Shown: one piece after another, positions 51,916-59,907 of the stretch
How the letters are laid out: every line of letters begins with the position of its first letter
Numbering within the stretch: the stretch's first letter is position 1
Assembly (NCBI RefSeq): GCF_011395035.1
Contig: NZ_CP024770.1
Coordinates: 1,109,116-1,173,115 of the forward strand
Source: Pantoea cypripedii
GTDB lineage: Bacteria; Pseudomonadota; Gammaproteobacteria; Enterobacterales; Enterobacteriaceae
DNA: 64,000 nucleotides
Direction: 5' to 3'
Translations under genes and position numbers: made by a program
The notes under the pieces: model-generated
The model's input: only the letters and a program-made list of their open reading frames with translations
What the model was told of the DNA's origin: nothing
The model's database searches: none

Positions 51916-53514
51916 TTATTTAGCGATGGCTAAACCATCACGACGATGATCAGAACCTGCGACGTAAGCTACGCCCTCGGTTGACTCGTCCTGTTCAAGA
52001 CGCTGAGCAAGCTGTGCGCTGCCAAAGTCCAGATTGCCTGGCTGGAGAACTTCAGGTTCATGCCCCATGCTCTTCAGGCCTTCAATGACTTCAGGCGAAA
52101 CGGTGGGCTCCAGTGTGAGAACCGCATCGTCGGTAATGCGCCAGCGCGGTGCGTCTGAACATGCCTGCGGGTTATGGCCTTCCATGATGCTGCGTAACAT
52201 CATCTGAACATGGCCCTGCGCCTGCATGTTTCCACCCATTACGCCAAAGGCCATGACCGGTTTGTCATCTTTGGTCAGAAAAGCCGGAATAATGCTGTGT
52301 AAAGGCCGCTTAGAGGGGCCAACCTGATTAACATGCCCCGGTGTGGTGACAAAGCCATAACCACGGTTATGCAGCGAGATTCCAGTACCTGGTACCACGA
52401 CACCTGAACCAAAACCACGATAGTTAGACTGAATATAGGAGATCATTCGGCCTTCTTCATCGGCGGCGCACAGGTACACGGTGCCACTGGTTTTCGGCAC
52501 ACCGGCGGTGTGGTTGCCACGTAAATTGAGGTCAATAGTTTTCGCTCGTTCTGCCAGATACTCTTTATCCAACAACGACAGCGGATCAATGCGCATATGG
52601 TCTGCATCAGCAATATGGTGATGCAAATCAGCAAAGGCTACACGCATGGCTTCAATTTCCAGGTGCATGCGTTCGGCAGAGCCTGGTTGCGTCTCTTTAT
52701 ACGGGAGGTTTTCCAGTAACCCCAGCGCAATCAGGGCGGAAATACCCTGGCCGTTAGGTGGAATTTGATGAACCTTGTGCCCCTGGAAATCGACTGAAAT
52801 CGGTTTGACCCATTCACTTTGATGTGCGGCAAGATCTTCGCGCGTTAATACGGCGTTATGCTGAGCAGCAAAATCAGCGATGCATTGGGCCAGACGCCCA
52901 TTGTAGAAAGACTCACCTTCAGTATTCGCAATCTCTTCCAGCGTGTCGGCTTGCTCAGGAAAACGCCAGATCTCTCCGGTTTTCGGCGCGCGGCCATTGA
53001 TCATAAAGGCATCGAAACCGGGCTGCATATGCAGCTCTTTAACCGACTGCGCCCACTGGCGTGAAATCACCGGGCTGACCGGGAAACCTTCACGTGCGTA
53101 ACGAATGGCATCGATAAATAAGTCTTTGAAAGGCAGGCGACCAAACTTGCGCGAGAGTGCAATCCAGCCTGCAACCTGGCCTGGCACAGTCACTGTTTCC
53201 CAACCGCGGTAGGGCATAGCGTCAAGGCCAGCAAAACGTTCTGGTGTCCAGCCAGCCGGCGAACGTCCTGAACTGTTTAACCCGTGTAACTCGGTGCCGT
53301 CCCATATCAGCGCAAACCCATCACCACCGATACCGTTCATTACAGGCTCTACTACGGTGAGAGTGATGGCCGTTGCAAGAGCAGCATCGATGGCGTTACC
53401 GCCACGTTCAAAGGTTGCCGCGCCTGCTTGTGCTGCCAGTGGCTGCGAAGTCGCAACCACGTTGCGGCCCAATACCGGTTGTCGGCCTGATGAAAAAGGT
53501 AAATCCCAGTTCAT
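51916..53514 (-). CDS. Gamma-glutamyltransferase/glutathione hydrolase family protein
   Basis: A 532-residue Ntn-hydrolase of the GGT family. The large-subunit part has FERGGNAIDAALATAITLTV and GIGGDGFALIWD. The likely autoprocessing site and nucleophile threonine is in SGTVYLCAADEEG (~residue 350), and NYRGFGSGVVVPGTGI and KRPLHSIIPAFL follow. No signal peptide is seen from the start at 53514, so unlike E. coli GGT it may be cytoplasmic. The start is chosen because CAGGGGACC precedes it and earlier in-frame codons overlap the upstream gene. Its place after a kinase and a phospho-lyase suggests that it removes a gamma-glutamyl group or a related acyl group from the substrate. Confidence 0.88.
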   Translation of the reverse strand: MNWDLPFSSGRQPVLGRNVVATSQPLAAQAGAATFERGGNAIDAALATAITLTVVEPVMNGIGGDGFALIWDGTELHGLNSSGRSPAGWTPERFAGLDAMPYRGWETVTVPGQVAGWIALSRKFGRLPFKDLFIDAIRYAREGFPVSPVISRQWAQSVKELHMQPGFDAFMINGRAPKTGEIWRFPEQADTLEEIANTEGESFYNGRLAQCIADFAAQHNAVLTREDLAAHQSEWVKPISVDFQGHKVHQIPPNGQGISALIALGLLENLPYKETQPGSAERMHLEIEAMRVAFADLHHHIADADHMRIDPLSLLDKEYLAERAKTIDLNLRGNHTAGVPKTSGTVYLCAADEEGRMISYIQSNYRGFGSGVVVPGTGISLHNRGYGFVTTPGHVNQVGPSKRPLHSIIPAFLTKDDKPVMAFGVMGGNMQAQGHVQMMLRSIMEGHNPQACSDAPRWRITDDAVLTLEPTVSPEVIEGLKSMGHEPEVLQPGNLDFGSAQLAQRLEQDESTEGVAYVAGSDHRRDGLAIAK

Positions 53515-53527
53515 AGTGGTCCCCTGA

Positions 53528-54883
53528 TTACAGTGAAGCAAAAACAGCATCAATTTCAGCCAACAGGCGTTCTGCATTTTCTGCAGTAAACACCAATGGC
53601 GGGCGAATTTTCAGTACGTTACCGTGGAAGCCGGTGGCAGAAATCAGTACACGACGATCACGCAGCGCATTGACAAGGGTGGTTGCGGTTTTCTGATCAG
53701 GTGTTTTATTGGCGGCGTCGCTGATGATCTCCACGCCCAAATACAGGCCAACCCCACGCACATCACCGATCTGCGGGTAACGTTTTGCCATCAACTGCAA
53801 GCCTTCCAGGATGATATCGCCCACTTTGGCGCAATTCTCCATCAGCTTCTCTTCAACGATAACGTCAAAGGTGGCCGTTGCCGCTGCGATCGCGACGGTG
53901 TTACCACCAAAGGTGTTGAAATAACGCATATCACGGCCAAACTCGGCAACCACTTCAGGAGCGACAGCGATACCCGCGACCGGATAGCCATTCCCCATCG
54001 GTTTGCCCATCGTGACGATATCCGGATCGATACCATGACGCTGGTAACCCCACATGGCATCACCGCAGCGGCCAAAGCCACATTGCACTTCATCAGCGAT
54101 AAACAGGCCACCGGCTTCTTTCACCACTTCAGCAACCGGCGCCAGCACATCTTTCGGATAGGGATAGATACCATCCGAGGTGAAGAGGGAATCAACCACA
54201 AACGCGGCCAGACCGTCACCGTGACGTTCAAGATCTTTAATTTGCTCGCGAACCTGTTCAGCCAGGATCTGACCAATCTTCTCTGGAGGCAGACGATAGG
54301 AGTCTGGTGCAGTCACGCGACGGACCCAGGTTCCCAGAGCGGAGTTTTCACCGAGAGAAGGAGAAAATGACGCCGTCATGTCGGAGTTGCCGTGATAAGC
54401 CTCAGACGTCACGATAATGCCGTTCTTGCCGGTATAGTGTTTGGCAATACGGATGGCCAGGTCGTTTGCTTCAGAACCCGTACAGGTAAACATCGCGTGA
54501 CCTGTTTCACCGATACGGCCCCCGAAAGTGCCCAGCAATTTTTCGGCGAAATTCAGGATGTTTTCACTCACGTAGCGCGTGTGGGTACACAATTTTTCCA
54601 TCTGCTCAGCCACGGCCTTAATGACGCGGGGGTGGCCGTGTCCAATGGAGACAACGTTGTTATATGCATCGAGGTATTCGTTGCCGTTTTTATCCCAAAG
54701 CAGCACGCCTTTTGCTTTACTGATTTCCACCGGGTTGCTGTAGAACAAGCGATACGACGGTCCCAGTAAACGCATGCGACGCTCGACCTGTTTGCGGGTT
54801 TCTGCATCGAGGTGGTCGAGATCGTTAGGGTTAAATGCATTGTTCATTTTGCCACGAGGTGCATTCGGCTTAGCAGTTGTCAT
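53528..54883 (-). CDS. Class III PLP aminotransferase/phospho-lyase (copy 2)
   Basis: A 451-residue class III PLP enzyme, a clear paralogue of copy 1 at 44968-46320. It shares GVLLWDKNGNEYLDAYNNVV, CTGSEANDLAIRIAKHYTGK, SLGENSALGTWVRRVTAPDS and the PLP motif IADEVQCGFGRCG; the Schiff-base lysine lies in TMGKPMGNGYP. It is coupled to kinase 2, and its likely product is again an aldehyde from a phosphorylated amino alcohol. The start at 54883 is kept because both copies share a PRG-x-M N-terminus. Confidence 0.9.
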   Translation of the reverse strand: MTTAKPNAPRGKMNNAFNPNDLDHLDAETRKQVERRMRLLGPSYRLFYSNPVEISKAKGVLLWDKNGNEYLDAYNNVVSIGHGHPRVIKAVAEQMEKLCTHTRYVSENILNFAEKLLGTFGGRIGETGHAMFTCTGSEANDLAIRIAKHYTGKNGIIVTSEAYHGNSDMTASFSPSLGENSALGTWVRRVTAPDSYRLPPEKIGQILAEQVREQIKDLERHGDGLAAFVVDSLFTSDGIYPYPKDVLAPVAEVVKEAGGLFIADEVQCGFGRCGDAMWGYQRHGIDPDIVTMGKPMGNGYPVAGIAVAPEVVAEFGRDMRYFNTFGGNTVAIAAATATFDVIVEEKLMENCAKVGDIILEGLQLMAKRYPQIGDVRGVGLYLGVEIISDAANKTPDQKTATTLVNALRDRRVLISATGFHGNVLKIRPPLVFTAENAERLLAEIDAVFASL

Positions 54884-54924
54884 AAGAAATCGTTCTCTTG
54901 TTGATGGTCTTAGGGATAAAACTT

Positions 54925-56031
54925 TTATTCAGTCAGAGCGCTAACTTGCTTCAATGACGCGGACACTTCTTCTACAGAATGTGACAGGAACCAACGCAAC
55001 TGTGCCCAGCCTTGTTCCGTGTTACGCATGATGTAAGGAGCATTTTCCGGGAAGAGTTTTACGCGCCAGTGTGTGATCAGGGTTCGGGCAATCACTCGCG
55101 CCATCGTCAGATGAGGGATTAACTCCAGCTCTTCATCGGTTAACTCTGTCACTCTCAGATAACCTTTCAGTACGTCTTTGCCGGCCGCAAACAGGTCTTC
55201 ACCGCGCTCTCCGTGAGCCTGGCGTGGGAGCTGGTTGAGCAGGGCGGTGGAGACATCAATCGCAATTGCTGTTTTTACGGCATCACCAAAATCAATAATT
55301 CCGGTGACAAAATTAGGGGCTTCATGATCAACCACGATATTGGACTGGCTGAAATCGTTGTGCAGTACCTGAGTGCGTAATGCGCGAATACGCGGGAGCA
55401 GTGTCAGATATCGCTTCATACCCAGCTCCAGCATGGCGCGTTGTTCGTCATCGGCAATCTCTGGCAGCAAATGTTGTAGCTCTTTAAGGTGCTGCACATC
55501 CCAGGCCAGAACGCGCGAATCACCGAGATGCGAGAAACCCTTACAGGCAAGACGCAGACGCCCGAGGATTTCACCAATATGTTCGCGTTCAGAGGAGGTT
55601 GAGCTGGTGCGGTCGAGTGGCGTGCCCTCAAGATAAGTCATCAGGCGTACCTGACGCACCTGGCCGGCGAGGTCTGTGATATTGGGATGCAGTTCACCGC
55701 TGACAGACGTAACGGTGCGAGGGACTGGTAGCGATGAGTCATGTTCAGTTATGTATTGCAGCAGCTCAGTCTGAAAATCGATCTCCTCTGCATCTTCTGA
55801 CGGATTGGCGACCTTAAGAATGAATTTTTCCCCTTCAGACGTTTTGAGCAGGAAGGTGTCATCTTTTTCGGTGTCGAGGCGCTGAGCTGTCGCCGAGACT
55901 GAATACTCCCGTGCTGCAAGCTGAACAGCTTCATCATTACTCATTTGGACATAAGCGCCCGCAAGGCCTCCTTCGGAAGCTACTTTGTCACTGCTATTAT
56001 TTTGTGTTTGCGTCATAGGTTTCATTTTCAT
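54925..56031 (-). CDS. APH-family kinase, hydroxylysine-kinase-like (copy 2)
   Basis: A 368-residue kinase, paralogue of the one at 46320-47480. The N-lobe lysine is in FILKVANPSEDAEEIDFQ, the catalytic loop is VLHNDFSQSNIVVD (H-x-D-x4-N), and the metal aspartate is in GIIDFGDAVKTAIAIDVSTA. It leads a three-gene operon with aminotransferase 2 and ggt. A 19-base inverted repeat related to other TTGTCG sites lies 39-57 bases upstream of the start. Confidence 0.85.
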   Translation of the reverse strand: MKMKPMTQTQNNSSDKVASEGGLAGAYVQMSNDEAVQLAAREYSVSATAQRLDTEKDDTFLLKTSEGEKFILKVANPSEDAEEIDFQTELLQYITEHDSSLPVPRTVTSVSGELHPNITDLAGQVRQVRLMTYLEGTPLDRTSSTSSEREHIGEILGRLRLACKGFSHLGDSRVLAWDVQHLKELQHLLPEIADDEQRAMLELGMKRYLTLLPRIRALRTQVLHNDFSQSNIVVDHEAPNFVTGIIDFGDAVKTAIAIDVSTALLNQLPRQAHGERGEDLFAAGKDVLKGYLRVTELTDEELELIPHLTMARVIARTLITHWRVKLFPENAPYIMRNTEQGWAQLRWFLSHSVEEVSASLKQVSALTE

Positions 56032-56069
56032 TACTTAATTAGTGATGGCATCCCAATCCTTTTACGATC

Positions 56070-56088
56070 ATTGTCGCTTGTCGACAAT
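56070..56088. promoter_or_regulatory. Candidate GntR operator before kinase 2
   Basis: ATTGTCG-CTTGT-CGACAAT is a perfect inverted repeat with 7-base arms and contains the tighter palindrome TTGTCGACAA (56078-56087). The same 10-base palindrome occurs at 59581-59590 before the TRAP operon. Confidence 0.45.
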
Positions 56089-56159
56089 CTTAAATTGCAA
56101 AAGGAACTCTATTTTTTATCCGGTATCAACCGAAGAACACCCAGGCATTAACTCTCAGG

Positions 56160-56591
56160 TTAACTCTCCTCGCTCTGGCTCACCGATTGGTTAAAAGACT
56201 CGACCGCCGCTTTTGCCACCTCGGCAGCCTGATGTGGCTTTACACCAGCGATGCCAACTGCGCCAACGGTTTGTGACTGTGCAATGAAAGGGATGCCGCC
56301 CTCAAGAGCGCCCTGTATCGGTGCAGTAATAAACGCAAAACGTCCGCTATTGATTTCCTGCTCGAAAATGGCCGTCTCGCGACGGGATATGGCGGCTGTT
56401 TTTGCCTTATCCTGAGCGATGTAAACACTGATTGGCGAAGTGCCATCGGTACGGGTTATGACCAGTGGATGACCGCCATCGTCGACAATCGCCACTGCGA
56501 CATTCCATCCCTGTTTCTGCGCATACCCCATCGCTGCAACACAGGCCGCATTGGCGGTGGCGAAATCCAGGATCAACTTACTTTTCATCAT
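56160..56591 (-). CDS. GlcG/HbpS family protein
   Basis: A 143-residue protein of the DUF336/GlcG-HbpS fold. VAVAIVDDGGHPLVITRTDG (~residues 32-51), KAKTAAISRRETAIFEQ, and GGIPFIAQSQTVGAVGIAG are the family's conserved blocks. It lies 15 bases after the TRAP membrane gene on the same strand, so it is the last gene of that operon. Its role in catabolic clusters is not established; heme and cobalamin binding are known for relatives. Confidence 0.85.
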   Translation of the reverse strand: MMKSKLILDFATANAACVAAMGYAQKQGWNVAVAIVDDGGHPLVITRTDGTSPISVYIAQDKAKTAAISRRETAIFEQEINSGRFAFITAPIQGALEGGIPFIAQSQTVGAVGIAGVKPHQAAEVAKAAVESFNQSVSQSEES

Positions 56592-56606
56592 TTCTTCCTT
56601 TTTTGA

Positions 56607-58493
56607 TTACAGATCTTTCAGCAATCCAACCGAGAACCATGGCACCAGCGCAACAACAATGACGACCAGGATAAAAGCGAACATATATACCCAGATGTCC
56701 TTCATGACTTTATCGGGTGCAACACGCCCGATGGCACAGGCGGAATAGAAGCCCACTCCAAAAGGTGGTGAGAAGAGGCCGATCGACATGGATAGCACCA
56801 CAACCATGGCGTAATGCACGCCATGAATGCCGAATTCATGGGCGATAGGGAACATCAGTGGTGCAAAGAGTACGATTGCGGGGAAACCTTCCAGAATACT
56901 TCCTAACAAAGCAAAAAAGACGATTGAAAACAGAATGAAGCCAATCCAGCCACCTGGCAGATTTTGCATCATAGACATCAGATCGTCAGAGAATCCGCTC
57001 TGGGTCAGCGCCCACGCCATACCACCCGCGAGACCGGTTACCAGCATGATGGCCCCGGTCAGGGATGCGGTTGCGATCATTGCGCGATAGATTCTTTTTA
57101 ACGGGAACTGACGATAGACAACCAAGCCGCAGACTATGGAGTACACAACGCCTACGGTGGCAACTTCAGTCGCTGTCGCCACACCTTCGACGACCGCAGC
57201 ACGGATCAGCAGCGGCAACATAAGAGCAGGCAGAGCATAAAACAGCGCTTTGAGGATTTCTTTTTTACTGGCACGTTCGACATTCACCGCCGTACTTTTG
57301 CGATGGCGGAAGAACACGACTGCCCCCAGTGCAATGAGTCCCAGCAGAGCTGGCACCAGACCACTGACAAACAGTGAAGCAATGGATACGCCCGAAGATA
57401 CGCCGACAGCAATCAGAATAATGCTGGGGGGGATGGTCTCTGCCATTGCACCTGATACTGAGAGCAGAGCGACCGTTTCTCCTTCATTATTGCCACGGCG
57501 TTTCATTTCCGGTAACAGGATAGGGGCAATGGCTGCCATATCTGCAGATTTGGAACCGGAGATACCGGAGACCAGATACATGGCGGCAATCAGCACGTAA
57601 TGGAACCCTCCTTTAACATGCCCCAGCATTTTAACCATCAGTTCGATCAATGCTTTGGAAAGTCCGGTGGCCTCCAGCAACACGCCCACAAAGATAAACA
57701 GCGGGATTGAGAGCAGCACGAAGTCCGAAATCGCCGCATCCAGACGGTTAATGACAATGCTGAAGGGGGCATGAGTCATGATGCCAATGTAGGCAAGGGT
57801 AGCCAGAGCAAATGTTAACGCGATTTCTATACCGGCTGCGATGCAGACCAGCACCAGTACAACAAAGAAGAAAATCAGGCTGTAGTTGCCAATGTCATTA
57901 AAGAACGATTGCGAGTACCAGAACGCAGCCGCAATCACGCCAATAATCAGGGCAGACCACAGCAAAGAAGATAAGCGAGCAATCTCCTGCAAACGTGCCA
58001 GGCAGGTGATCAGCATCAGACCAAAACCAACAGTGATAGCCGCAGCGCGGTATCCTACGGACACCTGCAATGCAGGCGTTTTCTCAATCCATGAGTGTGT
58101 GGTGTAGTTCCAGGATGCAATCAGCAAAGCGGTAATGACTGCGGTAAGCAGCGTCCAGGTAAATACCCGAACCTGGACCTGCCTTGCCGGCGAAAGTTTA
58201 TCGACAATAAAAGTCAGCTTCATATGCTGTGCATTGCGCAATGCCAGCACTGCACCAAACATGGAAAGCCAGGCAAACAGGATTAATGCCAGCTCATCGC
58301 CCCAGAAGATAGGTGAGTGCAATACGTAACGGGCGAATACCCCCATTGCCAAGAGCACTGTTTCAAACAGAATAATAGCGGCGGCCAGCCCGCCGACTAT
58401 TTCTCCGGATATACCTTCAATTCGCCCCAACCACGACAGGCGACGGTCGGAATACAGTGAGTTTTCTATAGAAAAGGGGATACTCATTTTCAC
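56607..58493 (-). CDS. TRAP transporter, fused small and large membrane subunits (DctQM type)
   Basis: A 628-residue inner-membrane protein. The N-terminal ~190 residues are a DctQ-like domain with four spans, and the rest is a DctM-like domain with about twelve. Markers: IFWGDELALILFAWLSMFGA early, VLLSIPLFIFVGVLLEATGLS in the middle, and GVGFYSACAIGRVAPDKVMK near the end. Fusions of this kind are common in the DctPQM family. It uses the ion gradient to import the compound bound by the DctP-type protein encoded 30 bases upstream. Confidence 0.93.
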   Translation of the reverse strand: MKMSIPFSIENSLYSDRRLSWLGRIEGISGEIVGGLAAAIILFETVLLAMGVFARYVLHSPIFWGDELALILFAWLSMFGAVLALRNAQHMKLTFIVDKLSPARQVQVRVFTWTLLTAVITALLIASWNYTTHSWIEKTPALQVSVGYRAAAITVGFGLMLITCLARLQEIARLSSLLWSALIIGVIAAAFWYSQSFFNDIGNYSLIFFFVVLVLVCIAAGIEIALTFALATLAYIGIMTHAPFSIVINRLDAAISDFVLLSIPLFIFVGVLLEATGLSKALIELMVKMLGHVKGGFHYVLIAAMYLVSGISGSKSADMAAIAPILLPEMKRRGNNEGETVALLSVSGAMAETIPPSIILIAVGVSSGVSIASLFVSGLVPALLGLIALGAVVFFRHRKSTAVNVERASKKEILKALFYALPALMLPLLIRAAVVEGVATATEVATVGVVYSIVCGLVVYRQFPLKRIYRAMIATASLTGAIMLVTGLAGGMAWALTQSGFSDDLMSMMQNLPGGWIGFILFSIVFFALLGSILEGFPAIVLFAPLMFPIAHEFGIHGVHYAMVVVLSMSIGLFSPPFGVGFYSACAIGRVAPDKVMKDIWVYMFAFILVVIVVALVPWFSVGLLKDL

Positions 58494-58523
58494 CTCAGAA
58501 ACGTAACGTTGCTAAATGGACGA

Positions 58524-59537
58524 TCATGCGTTGGCGTACTTTTCGTACATTGCCCATACTTCTTCGCCAACTATTCCACGCCATTTTTTGTAGAAACCAG
58601 CATCTTCCAGTTTCTTACGGAAAGGGGCTTTATCAACGTCGTTAAAAATCAGCCCTTTTTTGCTCAGTGAATCGCGCAGATTGGTATTCAGTGTCACCAT
58701 GTCCTGACGCTGGAGCAGTGCAGTATCATTGAAGGTTTGAGTAAAAATATTGCGCAGCTCATCAGGGATACCGTTATAGATATCGCTGTTGCATACCACG
58801 GTCAGACCATCCCACATGTGGCTGGTCATGGAGCAATATTTCTGTACTTCGTAGAACTTCCAGAATTCGGCATGGGTCAGGGCATTTTCCTGACCATCGA
58901 CCACGTGCGTTTTGAGTGCAGAGTAGGTTTCTTTAATATTTACGGATGTCGGTGCCGCGCCGAGGGAAACGAACAAATCCTGTTGAATACGCGCGCTGGG
59001 CACACGAATCTTCATGCCGGCGAGGTCTGCCACATTATTGATGGGATGCACGTTATTGGTTATCTGACGAAAACCATTGTCCCAGGTTTTCTCTAACGGG
59101 GTAATTCCCAATTTTGATAAGCGGCCGCGCACATAGTGACCCACATCGCCGTCCCATGCGGACCAAACGGTGTTGTAGTCCTTATAGCCAAACCCGAGAC
59201 CAGCAATATTGGCGGAAGGCTCAAGAGATTCAAAAAACAGCAAAGAGGTGCAGACGGCATCCAGCGCACCGGATCGTACCTGACTCATCATATCGCTGTC
59301 AGAACCTAACGCGCTGTCAGCGAAAATACGGACTTTCATCTGACCATTCGTTTTCTTTTCTACTGCTTCAGCAGCTTGTTTCAAACGCACGTTCAGGGGA
59401 TGTGCACTGGGAAAAGAGTTTCCAATTTTGAGTGTGTAGCTTGATGCAGCAAACGCTTTCGAAAAAGTTCCCGCTAAAGGCAGTGTCAGCAATGTTGCTG
59501 CCGAAGCCTTTAAAAACTTGCGACGGTTAATGCTCAT
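58524..59537 (-). CDS. TRAP transporter periplasmic binding protein (DctP type)
   Basis: A 337-residue binding protein with a signal that carries a twin-arginine-like NRRKFLKASAATLLTLPLAG and a cleavage site near AFA-ASS. The mature part has YTLKIGNSFPSAHPLNVRLK and the ligand-carboxylate arginine in GMKIRVPSARIQQD (~residue 170). TRAP ligands are usually carboxylates, including N-acetylated or hydroxylated amino acids. The start at 59537 (MSINRRK) is chosen over 59549 because GGAGATTGCC precedes it at good spacing. Confidence 0.92.
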   Translation of the reverse strand: MSINRRKFLKASAATLLTLPLAGTFSKAFAASSYTLKIGNSFPSAHPLNVRLKQAAEAVEKKTNGQMKVRIFADSALGSDSDMMSQVRSGALDAVCTSLLFFESLEPSANIAGLGFGYKDYNTVWSAWDGDVGHYVRGRLSKLGITPLEKTWDNGFRQITNNVHPINNVADLAGMKIRVPSARIQQDLFVSLGAAPTSVNIKETYSALKTHVVDGQENALTHAEFWKFYEVQKYCSMTSHMWDGLTVVCNSDIYNGIPDELRNIFTQTFNDTALLQRQDMVTLNTNLRDSLSKKGLIFNDVDKAPFRKKLEDAGFYKKWRGIVGEEVWAMYEKYANA

Positions 59538-59580
59538 GGCAATCTCCACAAATGGGCGTAATTTTGTATTTTAGTCATGA

Positions 59581-59590
59581 TTGTCGACAA
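59581..59590. promoter_or_regulatory. Candidate GntR operator before the TRAP operon
   Basis: TTGTCGACAA is a perfect 10-base palindrome just downstream of the predicted start of transcription (~59602) of the TRAP operon, where a repressor would block it. It is the same as at 56078-56087. Confidence 0.45.
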
Positions 59591-59611
59591 CCAACCATGT
59601 TGTATTTCCCT

Positions 59612-59629
59612 AAGCAAACGAGGGGCCAA
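59612..59629 (-). promoter_or_regulatory. Sigma54 promoter for the TRAP operon
   Basis: On the minus strand the match is TTGGCCCCTCGTTTGCTT. GG and GC are exactly 10 bases apart, -12 TTGCT is perfect, and -24 TGGC fits. An NtrC-type pair lies about 140-175 bases upstream. Confidence 0.6.
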
Positions 59630-59740
59630 TATTGACTTATCTTGCATCCTTATTGGTATATATAACTGTAAAATAACGTTTTTATTATTTGTTTTTACCG
59701 CATGCTCTGACGGGAAGTATAAAATTCTTTGCTGGGTTTT

Positions 59741-59777
59741 TGCACCAAAATAATGCATCAAGGCACTATTTTGGTGA
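59741..59777. promoter_or_regulatory. NtrC enhancer (tandem sites) for the TRAP operon
   Basis: GCAC-TATTTT-GGTG (59763-59776) is a near-perfect NtrC site, very like the E. coli glnA site. A second site, TGCAC-CAAAAT-AATGC (59741-59755), has one good arm. The pair has almost the same spacing as the half-sites before pxpA. Confidence 0.6.
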
Positions 59778-59907
59778 TTATAATTTTGTATTGACGACAA
59801 TCGTCTATGGCCGTAGCATCCCATTAAAACCTCACGGTAACTGTGATTTAAACCGGGTTTTGAAATATCACTCCGTTGCTTGCGATTTACGTTGAGAAGG
59901 TAAAAAC

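Larger units (their letters stand above)
59550..59907. other. Divergent control region between the TRAP operon and the oxidoreductase gene
   Basis: 358 bases with a GntR-type palindrome, a minus-strand sigma54 promoter and an NtrC-type site pair. It also holds an inverted repeat GACGA-CAA-TCGTC (59793-59805) closer to the plus-strand gene. No sigma54 match faces the plus-strand gene. Confidence 0.55.

Noticed and set aside
53624..54370. A 248-codon plus-strand frame opposite aminotransferase 2
   Set aside because: Antisense shadow; the minus strand carries a complete PLP enzyme.
59793..59805. GACGA-CAA-TCGTC as a sigma54-associated element for the 59908 gene
   Set aside because: No GG-N10-GC match facing the gene was found between it and the start codon, so only an unspecific inverted repeat is recorded.
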